DNA of 64,000 nt, taken from assembly GCF_047495875.1 (NCBI RefSeq), contig NC_092461.1:52819511-52883510 (forward strand), given 5' to 3'. Below are positions 11,143 through 21,923 of this stretch, in pieces (the stretch's first letter is position 1; each line of letters starts with the position of its first letter). This DNA is from Pithys albifrons albifrons. Taxonomy: Eukaryota; Chordata; Aves; Passeriformes; Thamnophilidae. The notes under the pieces were generated by a model, which was not told the DNA's origin, ran no database searches, and saw nothing but the letters and a program-made list of their open reading frames with translations. The position numbers and the translations under genes are program-made.

Positions 11143-11825
11143 AGGCATAGATATAAGTGTAAACAGACCAGAACAAACTGCTTCCCCTACTCAAGAAAAA
11201 AACCACAAAACACAACAACCCCCAAACCGGCAGGTTTCCTCCTGGAGTAAAGTTATACTTATGGGCAATGCTTGTGTCACAGCCCGGCTGGCTGCAGGGT
11301 GAACTCCCAGTACCTCTCCAGCGAGACAGATGAGCAGTGAGCACTCAGATGAACTCTGTCTCTCTCCCTGTGTCCCTTGTCCCAAACAAAGAAGGAAAGC
11401 TGGAAAACGGAGAACCGCAGAGTGTCCCAGAAAGCAGCCACGACCCCTCTGTCCCAGGTCGCTGCTACAGCCAGGGCGAGCTGGTCACGACACTGCAGGC
11501 AGCGGTGAGACAGGAGTGAAGACTGGGACCCCAATGCCAAAAACCATAAGCAACAGCAGTGGCAGGGGAAAAAACTGGCTTACTCCACAGCAGCAAGGAG
11601 GAGCAGCAACGACCTCTCTCCCACAGCAGCACACACACCGCCAGAGCCATGTGTAGTCCCCAAGAACAAAAGAGACAGTCCAAGCCCATTTCCCAATACA
11701 TCTTTCCTAAGTCTCCCCTACCCAAAATGATCAAGAAGGAATTGGTAGTAGTTAGCTACTTCTTTTGTTAACTAATGGCATGGGGAGTTACTGGCAGGGA
11801 AAGAATTTACATCAAAACTACAACA
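10947..11825 (-). mobile_element. solo ERV LTR inserted in CR1
   Basis: This 879-bp element begins TGTCTAAGTTTTGA and ends TCAAAACTACAACA, an imperfect inverted terminal pair with the canonical TG...CA ends of an LTR. A 5-bp flanking duplication (CCAGG/CCGGG) suits integrase-mediated insertion. On the minus strand an ATTAAA polyadenylation-like signal lies at 11064-11059, which puts about 112 bases of U5 before the 3' end. There is no primer-binding site, polypurine tract or coding region, so it is a solo LTR left by recombination. A TA/TG dinucleotide tract sits at 11103-11143. The several overlapping open frames inside are chance frames. Confidence 0.85.
11103..11143. repeat. compound (TA)n(TG)n microsatellite
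   Basis: About ten TA units are followed directly by about eleven TG units. It lies inside the solo LTR, close to its predicted polyadenylation signal on the minus strand. Confidence 0.95.
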
Positions 11826-12622
11826 CCGGGGTTTGTCCTGACCCAGGTACAGCACCTTGCATTTGGTCATGTTCAACATCATGAGAATGCCATGCTCACT
11901 TCTTGAGCTTGTCGAGGTCCCTCTGGATGGCATCCTGTCCTTCAAGTGTGTCAACCACACCACTCAGTTTTGTGCCATCTGCAAATTTACTGAGAGTGCA
12001 CTTGATCCCTTTGTCTATGTCATTAATGAAGATATTAAATTACACTGGTCCAAATATGGACCCTTGAGGGACACCACTTATCACTTATGTCCACTGGACT
12101 CTAAGGTGTTGACCACTACTCTCTGGATGCAATTGTCCAATCATTTCCTTATCCACTTAACAGTCCACCCATCAAATCCATCTCTCACCAGTTTATAGAG
12201 AAGGAGGCTGTGGGAGACTGTGTCAAAGACTTCTCAGAAGTCCAGATAAGAGGTATCTGTAGTCATTCCCTTGTCCACTGATGTAGTCTTTCTGTCATAG
12301 AAGGCCACTTCTATGTTTAGGCAGGACTTGCCCTTGGTCAAGTTGTACTGACTGTCTTGAATCACCCGCCTGTCCTCCATGTGCAGAGCTTCTCGGAGGA
12401 TCTGTTTCATGATCTTCCCAGGCAAAGAGGTGAGGCTGACAGGTGGTAGTTCCCTGGGTCCTCCTTTCTATGCTTTTCAAAATTTTTCCTCTTTTTTTAG
12501 TCACATGGGACTTTACCTCATTGTCTTAACTTTTTAAATATAGAGAGTGGCTTGGCAACTACAGCAGCCTATTCCCTCAGGACTCTGGGATGTGTCTTGC
12601 CAGGTCCCACAGACTATGTAAG
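11826..12622 (-). pseudogene. CR1 LINE ORF2 reverse transcriptase remnant (segment 2 of 3)
   Basis: This continues the CR1 of 10247-10946 into ORF2. On the minus strand, broken frames encode NMTKCKVLYLGQDKP (CR1 consensus-like segment before the ORF2 end) and, at 12425-12234, [15 protein letters not shown] through [18 protein letters not shown] to [14 protein letters not shown]. The last part is the region of the reverse transcriptase leading to the YLDF motif that precedes KAFD in CR1 proteins. Stops and frameshifts separate these pieces. The segment ends at the 5-bp duplication GTAAG that flanks the next LTR. Confidence 0.9.
12618..12622. repeat. left TSD (GTAAG) of LTR at 12623-13347
   Basis: GTAAG is repeated exactly at 13348-13352. 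Removing the LTR and one copy restores contiguous CR1 sequence. Confidence 0.85.
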
Positions 12623-13347
12623 TGTGCTGGTTTGAAGGTAAACCAGCAGGAGAAATGAACCCAACACAAAAGAGATTATAAATCAGAATTACAATTTAAT
12701 AACAATATTACAATAAATGCAATGGCACAAAGAGAAATTGGTTTTAACCCACAAACCCCAGACATATAACCCAGCACCCTGGGGCACAAACACAATGGTG
12801 TTTGTTAGCCACTGTGCTGAGACCCACGTGGTTGCCCCGAATCCAAAGCAAAAGGAAGTAAAGAACCTGTTAGTGCAGATGACGGTCACAGTCTGATTGA
12901 GAGTGGTGGTTTCCTCCTGTCGAGGTTCTGGTCCTCCTCTGGATCCAATGAGAAGTTCCCCGAGGTCTTCAAACTCCAAGATTATGTACCCACCGGTCCA
13001 GGTGGGAGCACCCAGTCCCTCCCCCAGGGCGGAGGAGTTACATAATGGGTGATCTGACTCTGTGAGTCAGGGGATGTTTTGGAATCATGGGATGGCCCAT
13101 TACCAGACACATCCTCTCAGGCTGGGTGTGAAGGTGCTAACAACTCCCTGGAGGGGAGTTACCACTGCTCTTATCTCACAGATGTCTTTCACACTCAGCT
13201 CACATCCTGAGGAGTCGGGTGTGCCCTGGGCAGCTGCTGCAAATGGTCCATTGTTAACAGCTCTTGGGAAATGAATAGAGGGTGTGCAATACATAGCTTT
13301 GATCATCCACACAGTGATAAACTAGTCCCACCTGATAAACTAGGACA
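12623..13347 (-). mobile_element. second solo ERV LTR inserted in the same CR1
   Basis: This 725-bp element starts TGTGCTGGTTTG and ends TAAACTAGGACA, giving imperfect inverted ends (TGTCCTAGTTTA against TGTGCTGGTTTG, 9 of 12) and TG...CA termini. It is flanked by an exact 5-bp duplication GTAAG. On the minus strand a polyadenylation-like ATTAAA lies at 12700-12695, leaving about 72 bases of U5. The 5' part on the minus strand has a short direct repeat AGTTTATCA. No coding or priming sequence is present, so it is a solo LTR. TGTGCTGGTTT-type ends are familiar from avian ERV LTRs; I cannot assign a named family without a library. Confidence 0.9.
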
Positions 13348-13575
13348 GTAAGTTCAGGTTAATCAGGTGGTCATGAACCTGATCTTTACTTACAGTGGGA
13401 AGCATTTTGCTTCCCTAGTTTCCAACCTGCTGTCCATCCACTCCAGAGGTATGAAAAGATTGAGGAAAAAAAGTTGAATATGTCAGCCTTCTCCTCAGTC
13501 TGTTTATTTCTCAAGACAGCTAAATACATGAAGCGTTGTCTGTTTTTAGGGATTTTTAAATATTTGGATTGCATG
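13348..13575 (-). pseudogene. CR1 LINE ORF2 remnant (segment 3 of 3)
   Basis: After the second LTR the CR1 resumes with TTCAGGTTAATCAGGTGGTC and GAACCTGATCTTTACTTACA, followed by the stretch read on the minus strand as EEKADIFNFF and WSGWTAGWKLG, typical of the ORF2 region upstream of the reverse transcriptase core. Similarity fades after about 13520, and the 5' truncation point lies between there and about 13575. Confidence 0.8.
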
Positions 13576-14240
13576 TTGTGGAAACATCATCCAGTGAATA
13601 TTTTCTGCCAAAAATGAGATAGATTTCTTTGAAAGGCAACATGGTGTAAGACTGTAGAAACATGGAATTTTAATCCTGATTCCAAACCTGCCAGTTTGAA
13701 ACTTTATATGATTCCTCTCTAATTAAAATAATTTCTAAATGCCTATCATCTCTCAAACTATTTAGTAACAGGTAGGTATTGACATCACTAAATCAGGCCA
13801 TATGTTGACATGTTTGAGAATGTGGAATCTGAGTCTTCCATCATTGGAATTGACATGACTGTAGGAAAACAAAGGAAATTTGCTTTACCACTGGAGAGTA
13901 AAATCTAGCCTGTTGATCTTTCGCGAAGAGGAATTTTAATTCTACAACTTTTGTTGGTTTTATAAAAACTTGAAACTCAAAACAATCTAAAAATCTGCTT
14001 CAAAACTATAACACTGCCAGCTCCTGCTGGATGTGCATCAGTTACTGCACTGAAATAACAGTGGCCAATCAGGGAGAAAATTGGCAGCAACTGCAAGAAA
14101 TTTGAAAATTTGAAAAACTTTCATCCATTTAACTATAAGTCTAGTCTTGCAGTGGCTTGAGATGGGTATTGTACAGAATGGATTTAAGTTCTGTTAAGTT
14201 AGAATATATGTGACTACAGATTAAAAAAAAAGTTCATATA
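13576..14240. other. unique sequence, no gene seen
   Basis: AT-rich DNA without a recognised element. The 4 bases TATA at 14237-14240 are the left candidate duplication of the LTR that follows. Confidence 0.5.
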
Positions 14241-14662
14241 TGTAGGAATCAAAATTCAGCAACAAGCAGAAAAAGGACTGACAAGCTTAAGCAGTAAGCC
14301 TTGGTCAACAGAGGCTGAGAGAAATCCCATCACGTAAAGACCAGATAAGGCCTGTTGATGTTCAACCATGTTAATTAGCTGTCTCGGACTCCAAGATAGA
14401 GATGGACCTTGGGATAATGTTAATTCATGCTGAACCCTTTGTTTTCTTCCCCCCATGTAAATCCCTGTTACAGAAAATATTAACTAATTGTGCAACCTAG
14501 CTGAAACTTGTATAATCCCCTAGTTAACATATGTTACCATAATCCATCCTCCTTATTAACTTATCTAGGCCCTGAGATCCTTAAATTGCATGTCACATGT
14601 TCAATAAAGCATTACAGTTTTTACCCCCAGACTGGGATTGTCAGTTTGTAGACTCTTACACA
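14241..14662 (+). mobile_element. short solo LTR, ERV1-like
   Basis: A 422-bp element on the plus strand runs from TGTAGGAATC to GACTCTTACACA, with TG...CA ends. The 4-bp TATA on both sides (14237-14240, 14663-14666) is a possible duplication of the length typical for ERV1, though weak because the site is AT-rich. A TATA-like TGTATAATCC lies near 14509, and a canonical AATAAA polyadenylation signal at 14603-14608 is followed by the GT-rich TGGGATTGTCAGTTTG, as in gammaretrovirus-like LTRs. No internal retroviral sequence adjoins it. Confidence 0.7.
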
Positions 14663-15550
14663 TATACATATTCCTAGTATATTCATAAGGATATTCTCAG
14701 AGTATGAATATGATCAACACCGGTACTACTACATTTTTGTTTGTTTCTCTGGTATAGCAATTGTCAATCCTTAAATATCCTCTGGTCTCTCTCAAATAAA
14801 TATCGATATCTGGTCTTACATTGAAAATATATTTTAATTAAGAGTTCTGTTTTTTTCTAACTTCTGATGGACATCGCAGTGAAATTTTTACATGGCAGTT
14901 GTTCACAGCCTGGGCACACTTGACTTGCTCAGACAAACTCATAACACCTGAGAGACACAACTTCACTGCCACCATTATCAAACTTGCTGTCTACCAAGCT
15001 TTCAATTTGAGATCTAATTTATACAGGGCAAATGGAATATTAAAAAAAAAAAACCAAAAAATCCAACACTCAGTTGAAATAATCCTCTACACTTCTTTCC
15101 TTCTTTATAAGAGCTCAGAGTTCATTATTGAAGTTAATTAATTATAGTTCACAGCATCATTAAGGAAAATATTGTTCATTGTATCTTACACCTGAGGAAA
15201 TAGTTATGGAAAGAATTTTAGATAGATCCATAGAAGGATGATGGCTGATAGTCTCCCAACTTTCAGCTTATTCTTTCAGTTTCAAATGGGTTTTTAGCTA
15301 CTGTTACCCATTAATGTGAGAATATAAAGGTCTATTTTGCTAGCCCTTTCCACCACATCAAGGAAGCAAAGGGACCCAGCCAATATACAGAATAGACCAA
15401 CTGACATGTGATATTTTTATTTGTTCTACTATTTTCCATCAGTGGAATGGAGGCTGATTTGGTGCTCTCAGCACCAACAGCTCCTTCAAAGCTCTGCAGG
15501 CTTTGAAGTGCAACTATGCTAAATATGACTAAATTTAGCAGATTTGACTC
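14663..15550. other. unique sequence, no gene seen
   Basis: No repeat or exon is recognised. An A-run lies near 15043, and the 80-codon open frame at 14899-15141 has no recognisable feature. Confidence 0.5.
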
Positions 15551-16770
15551 TGTCGCTTTAAAAACAGGGACAGAAATGTAAAGATTTCTTGTCCCACTTG
15601 TATTTATATAAAGTTATTAGCTATAAACGCCCTAAGAATATTGAAGTTGTATAAACCTAATATTGCCTGCCTAAACACAGGACAGATTGGACAAGTTGTC
15701 AACGCTCTTGTGAGGACCACACTTTAGCCAGGTGAACATATTAGCTATAAGCGTCCTAGAAGATCGAAGTCTTACACACCTAACACTGCCTGTCAAACAA
15801 TGGACAGCACACAGGTTAGAAGAGTCTTCAACACTATGCTATGAGGACCACACTTAATAGTAAGAAAAGAACTTTCTCCACAGCAGCTCCCAAAATAACT
15901 TTTATTAATACAAGTATGTGTCAGTTATTGTGGGTTTTGCATTGGTGGTGATAATGTTTAGCTGCAGGATAGTATTTAATTGATGATCAAAAACCCAAAA
16001 AGAAACCAGCACAAAACACATTCTACAGAGACAAACATACCAAACCTAAGTTTCAATACAGCAGTGTACCCCCGACAATAGTCTTAACTAACAACAGAAA
16101 ACTACTAACCAGAAACACAACAACCAAACCCACAAATCCAGAACCCACCTCAGTAACACAGAGCAACAAAATGACCTGCACATCACCTTCTCTGTAACAC
16201 AAAGCAAAAGGAAAGAATATAGCTGTTTCCTATTAACACACGTGTTAAAAAGGAACTACACATCATAAAAGAACACAAGAGCTAATATAAAATAAAATAT
16301 ATACCTAGTAAGTTGCAACATGTAAGGCAATTTATTGTTATTAGTATTAAAATAGCAAAGCACTGTTAGTAAACAAGGTGCCTTTAGAGTAAAGATATAT
16401 CTCAGTGAAATTAGCATCAGAGTAGCTGCGAGGTAAAAGTGAAAGCATATTATAAGAATATAAGGTAAGATATAAAATATAGGTGTTGTAAGAGAGTATA
16501 AAGAGTACATGATTTTCTCACCCCTACATTGTCCAAAGAGGTGGGAGGAGACAGGGCAGCTGCTCTCAGCTACCCTCACAGAGACGATGGCATTTCTCCC
16601 CAGTTTTTTCTCATGCCCAATTGCTTTTACATTTTTTTCCTCTTAGCTGGTTTAAGTGGCTTTAGTCAATAAATGGTTTTGGGGTGATAGACAGATGACC
16701 CTGACATAGGCCTAAGGGGCTCCTTATGTTCCCAGAAGATCTCGCTAAGGAGGGCCATATCATTTCCACA
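15551..16770 (-). mobile_element. large ERV LTR, copy A
   Basis: This long LTR on the minus strand starts (plus coordinates) TGTCGCTTTA and ends CATTTCCACA. It aligns along its whole length with the LTR at 20871-21923: both share the same left segment (ACAGAAATG, then AAAGATTTCT), the same internal duplication, the polyadenylation signal (AATAAAAGTTATTTTGGG on the minus strand, around 15906-15901), the TTTAGCTG then AGGAT block and the right-hand pyrimidine-rich block. No exact target-site duplication is seen (GACTC left, ACACT right). Immediately right of it, the minus strand reads AAAGAAAGGGTGGAG, like a polypurine tract, so this may be a 3' LTR whose internal region and partner are lost or unrecognisable. 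Confidence 0.8.
15616..15861 (-). repeat. tandem duplication inside LTR copy A
   Basis: Two diverged units of about 124 bp start with ATTAGCTATAAACG (15616) and ATTAGCTATAAGCG (15740). Both contain CTGCCTG then a GGACAG block and finish in GAGGACCACACTT. They lie between the polyadenylation signal and the LTR 3' end. Confidence 0.8.
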
Positions 16771-19700
16771 ACACTCCACCCTTTCTTTGTTAATTTTACC
16801 AATCTGGTTTTAGCATCTTTGTAAAACAACTGAGATGTCTTTATCCTCTGACAATGGTCCTGGGAGCACTCTTCCAGGAGGCTGATTTTTCCTCAAATCA
16901 TCAAGAGTTTATCAGGGCTATCACCCCACAGACTCTGCAGACTGTCTGACAGCAGTGCAGGAGAAGTGTCTTCTAATGGTGTGAGCCCTCAGCAGCGTAG
17001 CTGTTGCATCATCAAACAGGAGCAGCTTCAAGGGACTCCAATTGCTCTGGCTTTTCCTCAGCCAGACCTTAAGTTTGGGTTAAAAGAAGCATCTGCATCA
17101 TCTTGAAAACTCTTTAGTGGACTTTAAACTCAATTGGATCTTGTCTGATTGCAGTCACCTCTCTGCAATACCCGGATCATTCACAAAGCCAATTACCTGT
17201 GGCCTTCAGTCCTTCCCAGCTGTGGGCCAAGGGAGGGAGCTGAAGTCCATTTTGAGCTTCAAGATGCCACCTGAGTCCTCCAGCCAGCTTACAGACATTC
17301 TCCAAGGGCAAACATGCCACAATGCCCTTCCATTCACTTCACAGTTCCTTTTTATCTCGAAAACAACTGATCTGTGAGCAGGAAAACCATTTACTCAAAA
17401 ATAAAGAGTAAAATATTTTCCCTCTTCAATAATGTTCCCTGTTCTTTCAGTAGGTATTATGTTCTGTAATGTGCTGTGTGTGCACCCATTTTGTCATTGC
17501 TTTGGGTCATCCTTGCTCACAATTGGTTATTTACTCAGGGGCTTTTGAAATTATTGAGTTGACACATCTGTCAGACAGCAAACGCAGAAATGCTAAAAGG
17601 TCAGTTGGAGAGAAACCAGCTGCTTCAGACAAACCTTTCTGCCTTCAAATAGCACAATCATTATAGTCTAACAGATGGGGCCTCTGCTTTCATTTCTGTT
17701 TTTCTCCTTCACTTCAGGTATTTAGATATACTACCTCATTGCCAGGTCAACATAGGCCTTCTTGTAATTACCTACACAATAGGCAGCTCTCAGCTTAAGA
17801 GGAAACAGCTCCATTTTCTGTAAATGGGGAACCTGTTTCCTCACAGATAGAAATTACAGATCATTGCCACAAACTTTCCTATTAGCAGATTAATTTGGAC
17901 ACCAGTCATTACACTATGAAGCATGTATTTAGTACTGATGTAACACTTTGTAGAGTCCGGGGCTTTAGGCAAAGATGGTGATAAATAGAAGTGAGTGAAT
18001 AATTCTTAAAAAATTATTTTAAAATATTGGACTCCCTCCCTGTTTGGTGAACATTAACCAGGCAATTGTGATTTCCTCTGATTTATTCAATATCCATATT
18101 TTTGATAAAGCATTCATCTAGACGATTTATATTGCAGCTGGTGAGTGATCACGATTCTGAAAAATGTTGTTGGTCTTCTGTGAGTCATAAATCATATGGT
18201 ATTGTTTCTGTGCTGTGATTAGGGACAGCAGAGGGATTGCTTCTTATATAATCTCTCCTGTTTTAAAGTTCTCTTCCTGGGGAAAAGCTGTCAAAAGCTT
18301 GATTGCCTATCTGTATGTGGAAAAGGAACAATGGGAGGGTGCAGAGGTGTTCAGGTGAATGGAAAAGAAAGTCACTCTCCAAGTTTTATTAATAAAAGGT
18401 CTTTTCAGAAACATCATGTACATTTATACAAATGCTTAGACAAGGAAAATACCCACTTTCAACAGAAAAAAACCCAAAATGAAATAAAAAATGTTAAAAT
18501 GACAGTCATTGTGTCAAAGAACCCACTTTGATTTCAAATCAAATCAATGTCCAAGATGAAAGTCATGTATTTTTACAGAGAATGCTCATTTTAAACTGTG
18601 AGAAAGTCCTTGATTCTCAACAGACATTGTAGAACATTTTGTTTAATAAAATTTATGCACTGTGGGCAATAACAGAATACTGAAAATTGTGCTTTTGGAA
18701 GGTCATTGCTCTATAAATTAAGCAGTTTTGAAAGTATCACTTTCAAGTAAGTATGTACCTGTTATGGAATCCATCCCAGAGAGATTTTTTAACACTAAGT
18801 GGCACCAGGACACTTACATTTCAAAATAACAATATTGAACCTGTTTTAAATTTGTTATTCTTTGGAAATATGGAGGTAGATGAAGGAAAATTTTTACTCT
18901 GTAGTAGTGATCCAATGGTATAAAGAAAGAATGAACAATTCAGAAAGTATCTTTTGGTTTTGGTGGTGGTTGACTGTAGTGCTCTGGCTCACTTCAGGTG
19001 ACTGTGGTAGGATAGAAACCTTCAAGCTGCGGCTAAAAAATCTGAAGAATACTGCAGACTGTATGAAAATGAATCACAAGAAGGTGATATTTTAATCACA
19101 AGGATTATGATGCATTCTCCATAACATCAAATCTTAAAAACAATCTTTAAAACTGTCTGGTAAGAAAATGGACCACAACTGCACTCTGATTCAAGACATT
19201 TAGGAAACTGTAATACCTAGCACTTGAACTTGCAAAAAAAAGCAGATGCAGCTCAGATGAGGATGAAGCATTGTAAAGGAAAGACAGTGCTTTCCAGCAC
19301 ACTTGTGTAATAATAAATGCTGCAAGAAAAGTCATCATATGTGAAGACCTGCAAAACTCAAACCTAGACAGCAAAAATACCTGAGAAACTGCTGTGCATC
19401 CTGCTCAAACTAATCTAAACTGGGAGAATCTCTGACAAATGGAAAAGATGGAGAAAACAGATACATTTTCATCATTTTTCAAGAGCTTGCAAGGGCTGAT
19501 CCCGGAGCACAGGGTACAATGCAATAAAGCAATATACCCACCTCAGACAGACTCCCAAGAATGGACATTGCATACTGGTAATAATACATGTTGACAAAAG
19601 TTCACACAAAAGTACCATAACAGCAAATTGAAATGTGCTCTACTTAGCAGGTAACAAAAAGTTCCATATTCCTTAGAAAAATAAATTGCAATGGAATCAA

Positions 19701-19873
19701 TACCATTCCTTTGATGTGAAAAATATTTACTGTTGTCACTGAGTAGCATAGTGGCTAATACATAACAAACATTGACACTCCCTGTGGTCAAAGGGAGAGG
19801 TTTCATGGGAATTCAGTGTTTGGTGAAACTTGGCCAGATGTCATTTATCATAATACCTTTGTCAAAGTGAACA
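16771..19873. other. unclassified sequence between two LTRs
   Basis: Just right of LTR copy A there is a pyrimidine-rich run (CTCCACCCTTTCTTTG, 16774-16789) that could be the polypurine tract of a decayed minus-strand provirus. Beyond it I recognise no gag, pol or env sequence on either strand. Short open frames at 17117-17377, 18880-19095 and 19147-19374 carry no recognisable motif. Confidence 0.4.
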
Positions 19874-20062
19874 ATGAGCATAATCCTGAAAATTATTAAC
19901 ATAATAATAACAATAACAATGATTATATTTATTATAGTTATTATTATAGTTATTATTATAGGTTTATTGTTATTATTATTAATAATAATAATAATGATGA
20001 TGATGATGATGATAATGATGATGATGATGATGATTGATGATGATGATGATGATGAAGAAGAA
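19874..20062. repeat. compound ATT/AAT and ATG microsatellite
   Basis: An AT-rich imperfect ATT/TTA tract (about 19890-19980) switches to AAT units and then to ATG units (about 19994-20056), ending in GAAGAAG. The ATT and AAT halves are mutually complementary and could fold. A spurious frame reads through it as isoleucine-, methionine- and aspartate-rich runs. Confidence 0.95.
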
Positions 20063-20870
20063 TTATTTCATGGAGGTTTCATGACCATGGATGCATTTGG
20101 AGTGACAGGATACCCTCAGGACTACTTGCCAGCCCTGCAGTAGAAATAAGTCCAGGTTATCCTAGGGTTATTCAGGTCCATGTGAATTCTTGACAGAGAC
20201 TGAGTGATTTCTGCAGAAAGCAAAAGACACCAGTACAAGGAGGTCAAGATCCATTCTCCACACTCAGTTTCACAAACTGAAGAACCTGTAGGTCTGCAAG
20301 TGCCAGGATGTCACTCCCTAAAATGGTATACATTTGCATGAATACACAAAAGCTGTTCAGGGACTAAAACATCCAAGGTAGAGCCAGCACTTGTCCCAGA
20401 TGATTAGTGACACTAAGGAAGTTGTCAAGACTTGGAACTTATGCCAAAAACACAGGCCAAGTCAAGCAAGAGAGTCCATGCTGGCACAGGAAAAATTGTT
20501 CTCCTGAAGCAAAGTATGTACAGAATTGTTTGGAATGATGGGAAAACATTATGTACTTGTCCTAGACTATTATTCTCATGTCAGTAAAATAGCTTTGCTA
20601 GAAGATACTAAAGCTAAACTGTGATTATGCTTGTCAAATGTGTTTACAATAGACATGGAATACCTGGCATAGCAGTGCTTGGAAGGAAGTACAGCTTAGT
20701 AGACACAAGTGCTGGCTGCTAGTGCTAAATTTGGGGTTTAGATCTGTAATCCCCAGTCTTTCATTTACACCAGTCCAGGTTGAAAACAGTGCCAGTGTAA
20801 TAAATCTGCTCTTAAAAAGAGATCGTAAAGTCAGACTCTGATCCATAATGGGGACAAACTGGTCAACTGC
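20063..20870. other. unique sequence, no gene seen
   Basis: No element is recognised. The last five bases, ACTGC (20866-20870), are the left target-site duplication of the following LTR. Confidence 0.5.
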
Positions 20871-21923
20871 TGTCACGAGAAAGGGAGGAGGGAGACAGAA
20901 ATGCAAAGATTTCTAGTCTTAACTGTATTAATAAGAAATTATTAGCTATAAATGCTTCCAGACAATCAGATCCTTATGTTCCCAGCACTGCCTGTCGACT
21001 AACGGACAGCACGCAGGTTGGAAGGGTTTCTTACCTCTGATATGAAGCCAACACTTAAGCCAGGGAGAACTCATCAGCTAAATAAGCGCTTCCAGAAAAA
21101 TTAGAGCCTTATGAATCCAGCAGTGCCGGCCAAACTGCTGGACCGAACACAGGCTGGAAGGTTTTTTAACCCCTGCTTTGAAGCCAATACTTAATAGCAA
21201 AAAAAAAAAAAAACCAAGAACTTTCCTCACAATAGTTCCCAAAATAACATTTATTAATACAGGTACGTGACAATGACTATATGGGTTACTTAGTTGGTGA
21301 TAACATTTAGCTGTAGGATTGTACAAAATACCCCAAAAGACACCGGCACAACACACATTTTACAGGCCACCCCAGCAGTATACCACTCCCATGACAAACT
21401 GAACTAACAGAGGATTACTAAACAGAAAACACATCAGTTCAACACCACATGTAAACACACTCAGTAACCCAAAAGAAAAGCAACAGGAAAAAATGTAGCT
21501 GCCTCCCATGAACATGTATACACACGGTGAGCTGTAACAAATTATAATTAGTAAGCCATAGAAAGATAAAGTAAGAACTTGGTTGCTTACCCCTGCAATG
21601 TCGATGGAAGGGGAGAGACAGGGTAGCTCGTGAGTTGCCCTCCCAGAGGTGGAAGTTTTCTCCCCAAGTTGCAGTTAAACTGCACTTCTTTTTATACTTT
21701 TTTTCTTCAGGTGGTATCGTGTGACTATAGTCAAAATGTTCTGGGGGGTGATATAGATGCCTGAGGGGTGGGCGCCTTGAGTCTGCAGGGTGCCACAGGG
21801 TGTGCCAAAGAAAGGCCATGCTAATTTAATAACATTCCATTCTATGGTAACACCATCACTTAACAGCATCCCTCCAGGGGGCTGAGGCATTTCCCTCAAC
21901 TCATTAAGGGCCAACACCCCACA
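20871..21923 (-). mobile_element. large solo ERV LTR, copy B
   Basis: This 1053-bp LTR runs (plus coordinates) from TGTCACGAGAAAGG to CCAACACCCCACA with TG...CA ends and an exact 5-bp duplication ACTGC on both sides (20866-20870, 21924-21928). On the minus strand a TATA-like AAGTATAAAAAG lies at 21696-21685 and the polyadenylation signal AATAAA at 21255-21250, leaving about 380 bases of U5, unusually long. The U5 contains two diverged ~130-bp units, also present in copy A, so the duplication predates both insertions. No internal retroviral DNA adjoins it; with its own intact TSD it is an independent solo LTR and not the mate of copy A. Confidence 0.9.
20941..21190 (-). repeat. tandem duplication inside LTR copy B
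   Basis: Units begin at ATTAGCTATAAATGCTTCC (20941) and ATCAGCTAAATAAGCGCTTC (21072). Both contain a CTGCCNGNC/GGAC block, the GGAAGGNTT motif and GAAGCCAANACTTAA. They correspond to the two units of copy A. Confidence 0.8.

Noticed and set aside
11330..11734. Several overlapping frames of 60-108 codons on both strands
   Set aside because: All lie within the solo LTR, which has no coding region.
19874..20143. 89-codon frame rich in Ile, Met and Asp
   Set aside because: It is a translation of the ATT/ATG microsatellite.
15551..21923. A single provirus with LTR copies A and B as its two ends
   Set aside because: Copy B has its own exact 5-bp TSD, the outer flanks do not match, no primer-binding site adjoins copy B, and no retroviral gene is recognisable between them.
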